From CG-Epi1 sp964634895 (lineage in GTDB: Archaea; Thermoplasmatota; Poseidoniia; MGIII; CG-Epi1): a DNA stretch of 33,562 nucleotides. The stretch is taken from assembly GCA_964634895.1 (NCBI GenBank), contig CAZWJS010000013.1, positions 1-33,562 of the forward strand, written 5' to 3'. Position numbers and translations under genes: made by a program. This document shows, piece by piece, positions 1 to 6,209 of the stretch (the stretch's first letter is position 1; each line of letters starts with the position of its first letter). The notes under the pieces were generated by a model. The model was not told the DNA's origin, did not search any database, and saw nothing but the letters and a program-made list of their open reading frames with translations.

Positions 1-55
1 CCTGTCCGTTACCTATTTCTCTTTTGGCTTTGCACTTTACGCAATATCCTTCCAT
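1..55 (-). CDS. Zinc-ribbon protein, DUF5679-like (cut by window start)
   Basis: Only the first 18 codons are inside the window, reading leftwards from ATG at 55. They encode MEGYCVKCKAKREIGNGQ, with a YCVKCKAKRE motif typical of the short DUF5679 zinc-ribbon proteins of archaea and bacteria; a second CxxC pair would be expected beyond the edge. A TATA-like element (TTTTATAT on the minus strand, about 79-87) lies some 25 bases before the ATG, so the transcript could be leaderless. The family has no settled function, and the call rests on one short motif. Confidence 0.55.
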   Translation of the reverse strand, partial: MEGYCVKCKAKREIGNGQ

Positions 56-103
56 GGTCTCTTATCGAGGAGGACACCATATAAAACAAACGGCAGGCTA
101 ATT

Positions 104-1147
104 TCAATGACTGTGCCCAATTAAGGTTGTTAAAAATACTAAAATCATACCTAATATAACAAACCAAACCGGAGCATCATGATTGTGATCATGGTTATGG
201 ACTTCAGGAAGTACATCTACCGTTGCAACATAAATGAAAGTGCCTGCTGAAAATAACAGTGTTAGTCCTATATTATCGTCAGTAGCAAAGGAAGTGTCTT
301 TAAGCGCAAAAAAGGTAAGAATTGCTACTAAAGGTGATGATAATGCAAATAAAACCAAATACATTTTTGCCTTTGATTCTTCTATATCGATGTGTTTTAA
401 AAAAGAAGAAAGACCAAAAGCTGCAGGTCCCTTATGAAGCATAATTGCTACAAATACAATCAAACCTGTTTCTGTACTGCTAGACACTGAAGCCCCTACA
501 GCAAGTCCGTCTGCTGCCGCATGAGCTATTAGGCCGATTGTGGCTGAAAGACCTAAAAGATCTTTATCTTCGTCATGATGTACTGCGTGTGGTAAACCAA
601 AAGTCTCTAGCAAAAGCATTACTACAAAACCAATCAGTAATACTAAACCTAGAGTCGAAGGTTCAATATGAGCTTCTTCATCGTGAATATGTGCTGCAGT
701 TGTAATTAACTCCTCAATTTCCTCGAGACCTACCGTAGCATTGATATCACCCTCTTCAACTTCTTCTATCACGTGAAGTACGGATTCAGAAAGTGAGTCT
801 TCGGTGGATTCATCATGTGAGTCTTCATGGCCATCATGGCCTCCGACTAATGTTTCTATTTCTTCTATAGCCTGTTCTGCATCGATATCTCCGTGTTCAA
901 CTTCGAGCATTACCAGAGCAATCGATCCTGCAATCTTACTATCTTCATCGTCATGATTCTCAAATAGTTCTAGCGCTTCGGGAATTACCACAAGAAAAGC
1001 TGATGCGATTAAAACTCCTGCGCCTATTGCCGTAAATTGTTTGAGATTTTTAGATGATAATTCTAAAGTTAATGGGATATAACCGAAAGCAGCTACTGAG
1101 AGGAACATAATGGCTGCAAAAACAAAGAGTAGCGTCTGCGCTTCCAT
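104..1147 (-). CDS. ZIP-family divalent metal transporter with long acidic/His-rich loop
   Basis: Polytopic membrane protein of about 347 residues, predicted to import zinc or a related divalent metal. The ZIP signatures are visible: HAAADGLAVGA (about 209-219), the metal-binding helix, and HKGPAAF (238-244) in the next helix. Eight or so hydrophobic segments are present. Between the second and third segments lies an extended soluble loop (about 63-165) rich in Asp, Glu and His that contains two copies of an acidic motif; a second His cluster, HNHDHNH, is at 317-323. The start at 1147 shares one base with the upstream regulator's stop codon (TGATG) and has AGGA eight bases before it; ATG at 1156 is an alternative. 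Co-transcription with the RHH regulator suggests metal-controlled uptake. Metal specificity cannot be read from sequence. Confidence 0.9.
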   Translation of the reverse strand: MEAQTLLFVFAAIMFLSVAAFGYIPLTLELSSKNLKQFTAIGAGVLIASAFLVVIPEALELFENHDDEDSKIAGSIALVMLEVEHGDIDAEQAIEEIETLVGGHDGHEDSHDESTEDSLSESVLHVIEEVEEGDINATVGLEEIEELITTAAHIHDEEAHIEPSTLGLVLLIGFVVMLLLETFGLPHAVHHDEDKDLLGLSATIGLIAHAAADGLAVGASVSSSTETGLIVFVAIMLHKGPAAFGLSSFLKHIDIEESKAKMYLVLFALSSPLVAILTFFALKDTSFATDDNIGLTLLFSAGTFIYVATVDVLPEVHNHDHNHDAPVWFVILGMILVFLTTLIGHSH

Positions 1148-1386
1148 CAACAGCATCCTAATTTACAGCTACAATCCACATCTGCCCCATGTTTGTGATC
1201 ATGTTCACATTCAGGATATAGTGAATCAATAGCTCCTTCATCTAGAGCCCACTTCAATAAGTCTGAAATCAATTGAGAACGATTTATTCCTTCGATTGAT
1301 ACTTTCCAACCATCTAACCGCTGAACTAATGAGGCAGGAAGATCGGCGGAAACTTTGGCTAAGGCGTACCTTGAACGTCTTGACAT
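1147..1386 (-). CDS. Small RHH-type regulator with Cys/His metal-binding tail
   Basis: A 79-residue protein in two parts. Residues 8-50 fit a ribbon-helix-helix DNA-binding fold: a short basic strand (ALAKVSADLP), helix A with a Leu/Asp pattern, a Gly turn, then INRSQLISDLLKWAL as helix B. Residues 60-79 form a tail holding four Cys and three His within 20 residues (CEHDHKHG then DCSCKLGCC). It is the first gene of a two-gene unit with the ZIP transporter, touching it by one base. A TATA box about 25 bases before the ATG indicates a leaderless transcript, and a perfect inverted repeat brackets that TATA box. I infer a metal-sensing autoregulator of the transporter, a NikR-like logic without the NikR C-terminal domain. 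The RHH fold is inferred from pattern only. Confidence 0.72.
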   Translation of the reverse strand: MSRRSRYALAKVSADLPASLVQRLDGWKVSIEGINRSQLISDLLKWALDEGAIDSLYPECEHDHKHGADVDCSCKLGCC

Positions 1387-1400
1387 GTTTTGCTAGTTAA

Positions 1401-1421
1401 TAATCTATTATAAAAAGATTA
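1401..1421 (-). promoter_or_regulatory. Promoter with inverted repeat around the TATA box, metal operon
   Basis: TAATCT (1401-1406) and AGATTA (1416-1421) are perfect 6-bp inverted arms separated by 9 bases. On the minus strand the spacer holds the TATA element (TTTTATAAT). The regulator ATG at 1386 lies about 25 bases downstream, as expected for a leaderless archaeal transcript. A dimeric repressor bound here would block TBP, so this is a candidate operator for the adjacent RHH protein. Confidence 0.5.
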
Positions 1422-1499
1422 CGATTGTATTCTAATTATATTATTTAATAAATAATTAGGCACAAAATAAATAAAGCAGCAGCCAATAAACTACAATCT

Positions 1500-1982
1500 A
1501 TGAATGAAAATACTATGCAAATCGCTATAGCTTTAGCCCTAGTGAATTTGCTTGCTTGGGGAGCTTACTCTACCCTACAGAATGAGCCTGAAATAATTTA
1601 CAAATACAAAAATACTGTAAGTAGTAATGCTAATGTAACTGTAACAATTGAGTTTGGAAATTTTAGTGCCAATTCTACAACTTTCTTTGAAAGTAATTTC
1701 AATAATACTAACCAAACTTCTATAACTTTTGAAAATATCTTTGTTGAAAATGATACGTCCGCTTATGCAGCTACTATTGTAGCCTCACAAATAGGTGGAT
1801 TTTCTGTTGAGGTAACATGGCATTCTTTTGGGCCTTACATACATACTATTGATAGCGTTTCAGACAGCACCCATTATTGGGGACTTTATCATAATGGAGA
1901 ATATGCAATGGTTGGAGCAGGAGATTTACAACTCCAAGATAACGACAATTTACTTTGGATATTTGAGACTGCTAATTGGTAA
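1500..1982 (+). CDS. Secreted or membrane-anchored DUF4430-like protein
   Basis: A 160-residue protein with an N-terminal hydrophobic segment (about 7-25) acting as signal peptide or anchor, followed by an Asn/Thr/Ser-rich extracellular part with many N-x-S/T sequons. The C-terminal stretch YWGLYHNGEYAMVGAGD, followed by an acidic D-N-D and an aromatic strand, resembles the DUF4430 domain, the small beta domain also found at the C-terminus of transcobalamin-like proteins. The gene stands alone, convergent with the CBS-domain gene five bases away. Ligand and function are unknown, and the family match is by motif only. Confidence 0.6.
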   Translation: MNENTMQIAIALALVNLLAWGAYSTLQNEPEIIYKYKNTVSSNANVTVTIEFGNFSANSTTFFESNFNNTNQTSITFENIFVENDTSAYAATIVASQIGGFSVEVTWHSFGPYIHTIDSVSDSTHYWGLYHNGEYAMVGAGDLQLQDNDNLLWIFETANW

Positions 1983-1987
1983 TTTTA

Positions 1988-2440
1988 CTATTCTCTAGTC
2001 ATGCCGCGCTGTTCAGCCATTGACTTAAGGACATTATTCTCTCTTTTCAACGTCCTCATAGCTTTTTTAGAATGGGTAACTAGATTGCGTAGAGTAAGAA
2101 GTCCAACAACTTCTTCATTATCAACAACGGGCATTCGTTTGATTTCTTTCTTTTCAAATGTCTGCATTGCCTTCTCATAACTTGAATTGACGTCGATTGA
2201 AATAATCGGTTTAGTCATAAAATCTTGAGCTGTGACTTTCTTACAATCAAAATTTCCTTTCTTTACGAGATCTGCAAAACCCCGTTCTGTAATTATTCCA
2301 ACGGCTTCTTTTTTCTCTAAAACGACAAGACAACCAACTCTCTCTTTAGTCATTTTCACTGCGCATTGTTGAGCTGATGTTGTTGATCTGACTGTCATGA
2401 CCTCTTTGTGCATTATTTTAGCAATTGTTGTTTTTTCCAT
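1988..2440 (-). CDS. CBS-domain pair protein
   Basis: A 150-residue soluble protein made almost entirely of two CBS domains. The first (about 5-62) starts IAKIMHKEVMTV and ends VGIITERGFADLV; the second (about 70-128) starts AQDFMTKPIISI and ends VVGLLTLRNLVTHS. A short basic helical tail follows (about 130-150). Tandem CBS pairs bind adenosine nucleotides or S-adenosylmethionine and usually modulate a partner, but stand-alone archaeal copies such as this have no assignable partner. It is divergent from the GH43 lipoprotein gene; the 97 bases between their starts contain an ATAGCTAT palindrome at 2446-2453. Confidence 0.88.
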   Translation of the reverse strand: MEKTTIAKIMHKEVMTVRSTTSAQQCAVKMTKERVGCLVVLEKKEAVGIITERGFADLVKKGNFDCKKVTAQDFMTKPIISIDVNSSYEKAMQTFEKKEIKRMPVVDNEEVVGLLTLRNLVTHSKKAMRTLKRENNVLKSMAEQRGMTRE

Positions 2441-2537
2441 AGGTTATAGCTATCCCTGCTTAGGTTCTCTACACCTTCTTCCGATAAATACTTTTCTGTT
2501 AGAGTAAATGTTAAAATTAGAGGGTTATTTTTGGATT

Positions 2538-4541
2538 ATGTTTTCAAAGAATGTAAGCTCGCTGCTTGTCGCTTTTTTCATGATTTCAGTAGTTTTTACT
2601 GGATGCATAGAAGAAGAAGTAGAAGAAAATCTATCTGACGAAATCAAATGCGAAATCCTTTCTGGAGAATATGAGTCACAAGAGACTGAAGATGGTGTGA
2701 CCCAAGGATACCTCAAATTCTCAGATTCAGAATATGATACAGACACTGAGAAATGTAATGTAAATTACAACATTGTGGATGCCGATGGGAAGCTACATGT
2801 GAATTTAGACGGTACGGTTCACGATTACAGTATTGAAATTTCTGGAAGCTCTTCTAATATAATCATAATTATAGGAGAGAATTCCATTATAGGAGGCGGA
2901 AACGGAGAATCATTAGAGGGAACTCTGGAAGTTTCGGGCAACATAACTTGGTCATTTGGTTCTACGTTCATACCATGCACCGGTTGTTTTGACGACGCTA
3001 AGACAGGAGAACTTGTTGTAGATGAAAACGGGAATCCACCTGGCGAAGGTTCAGGATGCATAGATTACGATGATGAAAATGGTAATAACCTTTATGATGT
3101 TGGTGAACCTTGTCATGATAATCATTCCACAATATCATATAATGTTACAGTAGATTCACTTGAAGATGTATTCAATAGTATGAATTATGATGGAGAATAT
3201 TACTACACTAAAGAAGAATGGGTAATACACGACATATCTGAAATTGTGGAAATTGATGGTATGCTAATGTTTGGCGTTACCGGTAAATCCCAAGAGGACG
3301 GATACAATTGTGGCCTTGAGACTTGGTATATTTTTCTAGGCCAATCAACGTTTACTCCAGGCCAATGTTTGTTGTCTGAAAAACCATCTTGGCACGCAGA
3401 ATATGTTCCAAGTAATGACGGAGCATTATGGGCACCAAATTTCCACGGTAGCCGCACGATGTATTACACATTACCAATGTCAAATGAAGACAGTCACAGC
3501 GACACACAAAGTTGTATTGGAATGGTAACTGCAACAGGCACAGCTCCAAATCTTGTTTGGACGGATTACGGAGAGCCAATTCTATGTCAAGCTGAAGGAG
3601 AAGAGAACAATGATGATCCAGAACCGCCAGCATTAGATCCTGCAATTTTCATTGATGATGATGGAAGAATGTACATGGTCTATGGAGGAGCGCACATATG
3701 GATTACAGAATTAGACCCAAAAACAGGCGAACACATCAGTGGAGATTCATTGTCTTGGGATAATGGCGACAATGGTGACTTTGTTCATTTAGCTAACGGA
3801 GCAAGCGACGATCCGCTTTACACAGAAGATGGTCAAGATCCCTGGGCTGAAGCTCCTTACATTCACAAAGAGGGAGATTACTACTATTTGTTTGTTAATT
3901 GGTATTCATGTTGCGCAGGTGCAAATTCAACTTATGAAATAGTTGTAGGAAGATCACAATCTGTTACAGGCCCGTATGTTGACAATAGTGGAACAGACAT
4001 GAAAGATTACGGTGGAACATTAGTCATGGCTCCTGAATCACATAATGTAATAGGTCCAGGTCATGCAGGAATTTTCGAATATGAGGCTGATAATAGGGCC
4101 GTCCAAGTTTTCACACATCATTATTATCCAGATGACGGTGCGCCTTGGGCATACGCTCAGGCCCGTACTTTGACTTGGGATTCAGATGGGTGGCCAGTAG
4201 TAAGTCAAGAACAATGGAATCCAATGGATTATTGGGAAATAATAGATAATGATGATGAAAAGGATAGTGAAGAAACCAATGAAGATCATGAAATTTCTAT
4301 TACGGACGATATGAAATTTAATCCGGAAGACTTAACCATCAATGTAGGAGATACTGTTACTTGGACAAATGATGATGGGGGAGCACATACTGCGACCAGT
4401 ACTGATGGGCCGGCTTCCTTTGATTCTGGAAATATAGCTACTGGTGCCACTTGGTCCTTTACTTTTACTGAAGCCGGAACGTATGATTACAAATGTGATT
4501 ATCACAGCTCAATGACTGCCACAATTACTGTTAACGATTGA
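2538..4541 (+). CDS. Lipoprotein: GH43-like beta-propeller fused to blue-copper domain
   Basis: About 667 residues from ATG at 2538; an in-frame ATG at 2508 would add ten residues before the signal peptide. A lipoprotein signal ends in VFTGC, with Cys23 as lipidation site, followed by a Cys-containing N-terminal region (24-210). The GH43/arabinanase-type five-bladed propeller (about 225-560) shows the three expected acidic residues: Asp232 in the first-blade HD motif, Asp367 in LDPAIFIDDDGR, and Glu438 in EAPYI; GPGH at 506-509 matches the family's central His motif. Residues 584-667 form a plastocyanin-like cupredoxin with ligands His617, Cys653, His656 and Met659. I infer a surface-anchored glycan-active enzyme or binder with an electron-transfer partner domain. 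The substrate cannot be told. Confidence 0.82.
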   Translation: MFSKNVSSLLVAFFMISVVFTGCIEEEVEENLSDEIKCEILSGEYESQETEDGVTQGYLKFSDSEYDTDTEKCNVNYNIVDADGKLHVNLDGTVHDYSIEISGSSSNIIIIIGENSIIGGGNGESLEGTLEVSGNITWSFGSTFIPCTGCFDDAKTGELVVDENGNPPGEGSGCIDYDDENGNNLYDVGEPCHDNHSTISYNVTVDSLEDVFNSMNYDGEYYYTKEEWVIHDISEIVEIDGMLMFGVTGKSQEDGYNCGLETWYIFLGQSTFTPGQCLLSEKPSWHAEYVPSNDGALWAPNFHGSRTMYYTLPMSNEDSHSDTQSCIGMVTATGTAPNLVWTDYGEPILCQAEGEENNDDPEPPALDPAIFIDDDGRMYMVYGGAHIWITELDPKTGEHISGDSLSWDNGDNGDFVHLANGASDDPLYTEDGQDPWAEAPYIHKEGDYYYLFVNWYSCCAGANSTYEIVVGRSQSVTGPYVDNSGTDMKDYGGTLVMAPESHNVIGPGHAGIFEYEADNRAVQVFTHHYYPDDGAPWAYAQARTLTWDSDGWPVVSQEQWNPMDYWEIIDNDDEKDSEETNEDHEISITDDMKFNPEDLTINVGDTVTWTNDDGGAHTATSTDGPASFDSGNIATGATWSFTFTEAGTYDYKCDYHSSMTATITVND

Positions 4542-4569
4542 TTAAAGTAAGATAACAGGCTTTGAGCAT

Positions 4570-4592
4570 AGTGTTTCATTTATAGAAACACT
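4570..4592 (+). promoter_or_regulatory. UbiA promoter inside a perfect 8-bp inverted repeat
   Basis: AGTGTTTC (4570-4577) and GAAACACT (4585-4592) are exact inverted arms with a 7-base centre, ATTTATA. The centre is a TATA-like element, and the GTG start of the prenyltransferase lies 14 bases after the right arm, about 25 bases from the TATA centre. A repressor operator is the simplest reading; a stem-loop at the 3' end of the upstream lipoprotein transcript is the alternative. Confidence 0.5.
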
Positions 4593-4605
4593 TGCCTGTG
4601 GACTC

Positions 4606-5508
4606 GTGAATAGGAGAGAATATCTTCGCAATTGGTGGGATTTATCGAGAGGAGGAAATGTTGTTTGGGGAATTGCTACCATTGGCTTAGGGGCTCTGAT
4701 GATAGGTGTTGATTATAAAGAAAGTATTCTTTCACTAGCATTGCACGCTTTCTGTATCGGAGCTTTCATTGCAGGATGGTTTGCGATAAATGATCTTTTA
4801 GATATTGAAATTGATCGGATTAATCACCCAAAAAGGCCTTTACCCTCTGAAAGTATTACAGAGACTGGAGCAAAAAAATACGGCCATCGAATGATTATTC
4901 TATCCAGTGTTGGTTTACTTGCAATTATTATGAATGATGAAAAAAACATTGAAGGAATGGCATGGATTGATTCCGTTATTGTTTGGGTAGTTGCACTACT
5001 GATAATGTTAGCATACGAATTAGATGGGCCATTCAATCCTGCTCTAAAGAAAAGAATGTACTGGGGTAATTTAGCTATAGCTAGCACTATTGCAATTACA
5101 ATTCTGTTTGGAGCTGCAGCAATTGATCATGCAGCAGATCCTCTCCTTTGGTCTGTGGCTGCTAGCGCTATGATTCTCACCACTGCAAGAGAAATGTGCA
5201 TGGACACCAAAGACAGTGTCGGAGATTTCAACAGAATGACTTTGCCAAGAGTTTTAGGACTCGAAAAAGCTAGAAAAACTATATGGATTTTAGCTATGGC
5301 TTCAACTCTCTTTATGGCATTGCCATTCGCACTCGGGCTTCTACCTTGGAGAATGATTATGTTTGTTTTACCCTCTATGGTTTGCGTCATCTCTAGCAAA
5401 CCTTTCTTATCTAAAAGAAATTACAAAGAAGCTGCTGACGTTCTAAGGGTAGGAATGGTCTTTGGATTGCTAGGCTTAGCCCTTTGTGGTATGGTTATAA
5501 ACAGCTAA
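4606..5508 (+). CDS. UbiA-family prenyltransferase, probable DGGGP synthase
   Basis: A 300-residue integral membrane prenyltransferase. The first Asp-rich motif is NDLLDIEIDRINHPKRPLP (62-80), the NDxxDxxxD signature plus the conserved HPxRPLP, and the second is DTKDSVGD (200-207). About eight hydrophobic segments follow the UbiA pattern. In archaea a UbiA enzyme adds the second geranylgeranyl chain to geranylgeranylglyceryl phosphate on the way to archaeol lipids; that is the likely role, though other UbiA members (menaquinone, heme or chlorophyll-type pathways) cannot be excluded. The start is GTG at 4606, placed by the TATA element about 25 bases upstream. The palindrome around the TATA suggests regulation. 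Confidence 0.85.
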   Translation: MNRREYLRNWWDLSRGGNVVWGIATIGLGALMIGVDYKESILSLALHAFCIGAFIAGWFAINDLLDIEIDRINHPKRPLPSESITETGAKKYGHRMIILSSVGLLAIIMNDEKNIEGMAWIDSVIVWVVALLIMLAYELDGPFNPALKKRMYWGNLAIASTIAITILFGAAAIDHAADPLLWSVAASAMILTTAREMCMDTKDSVGDFNRMTLPRVLGLEKARKTIWILAMASTLFMALPFALGLLPWRMIMFVLPSMVCVISSKPFLSKRNYKEAADVLRVGMVFGLLGLALCGMVINS

Positions 5509-5522
5509 TTCTGTCTTACACT

Positions 5523-6071
5523 GTGCATCATGAAATAGAACACCCTGAAGTTGGAAAAGTTTGCTATTTTCGAAATAATAGGGCCAAAAGAATAATTATT
5601 TCTGTAAAACCTGAATATGTAAGAGTTATAATTCCTCGACGGCAATCTTTCAAAAACGCTGAGAAGTTCTTTGAATCAAAAATCAACTGGGTGAAAAAGC
5701 GTACTAGTGAAATGAGAAGTCAACTCGCAAAAGCTAAAGCATTGACTAGAATCAATAAAAAAGAAGCTCGTCGAATATTAGAAAATAGAGTTGCTCAATT
5801 AGCAAAAAAACATGATTTTGTCTATAATCGTATTTCTATCCGTAAACAGAAAACAAGATGGGGCAGTTGTTCAACAAAAAATAATCTCAGCTTGAACATG
5901 AATCTACTACATCTTCCCAAAGACTTAATTGATTATGTTTTGGTACATGAATTAGTCCACACTAAAGTTAAGAATCACGGAAATGAATTTTGGGATGAGT
6001 TAGATAAAATTGTACCAAAGTCAAAAGAAAAAGATCGGAAATTGAAGGATTATAATTACTGCCTCTTTTAG
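5523..6071 (+). CDS. YgjP-type (DUF45) zinc metallopeptidase-like protein
   Basis: About 182 residues. The C-terminal half carries the metallopeptidase signature HELVH (142-146) followed by NHGNEFW, giving the HExxH...H zinc site, and upstream the family motif KTRWGSCS (110-117). The N-terminal half is a basic strand-rich region typical of YgjP/DUF45 proteins (RAKRIIISV, VRVIIPRR). These often occur alone or with restriction systems; none is seen here. I chose GTG at 5523 because GGTTATAAAC at 5492-5501 is a TATA element about 25 bases upstream, implying a leaderless message; TTG at 5484 gives a 195-residue alternative overlapping the UbiA gene by 25 bases. The substrate is unknown. Confidence 0.82.
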   Translation: MHHEIEHPEVGKVCYFRNNRAKRIIISVKPEYVRVIIPRRQSFKNAEKFFESKINWVKKRTSEMRSQLAKAKALTRINKKEARRILENRVAQLAKKHDFVYNRISIRKQKTRWGSCSTKNNLSLNMNLLHLPKDLIDYVLVHELVHTKVKNHGNEFWDELDKIVPKSKEKDRKLKDYNYCLF

Positions 6072-6116
6072 GATAGGTAAGTTAAAAATCCTGAACTTAC
6101 TAGTAACTTATGGGCA

Positions 6117-6209
6117 ATGGGAAAAGGACTAGAATTAGAAACTGTGCCTCTAGATTATGCTATAAATTTACTAGATGCGAAATGGGACAGTTACTTCAAT
6201 AGCAGCTAA
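6117..6209 (+). CDS. Possible 30-residue small protein
   Basis: ATG at 6117 opens a 30-codon frame (beginning MGKGLELETVPLDYAINLLD) that ends at TAA 6207-6209, filling the gap between the metallopeptidase and the 3' end of the giant surface-protein gene, which it overlaps by four bases. Composition is protein-like and acidic, with a plausible helix, but it has no clear ribosome site, no recognised family and is too short to judge. It may be chance or the remnant of a longer gene. Confidence 0.18.
   Translation: MGKGLELETVPLDYAINLLDAKWDSYFNSS

Noticed and set aside
4570..4592. Intrinsic hairpin terminator of the lipoprotein gene
   Set aside because: No T-run follows the right arm, archaeal termination does not normally need a hairpin, and the centre is a TATA element correctly spaced from the next start. 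Kept only as an alternative.
5523..6071. The YgjP-type peptidase as part of a restriction-modification system
   Set aside because: Such proteins can neighbour type I restriction genes, but no methylase, specificity or helicase gene is within the window.
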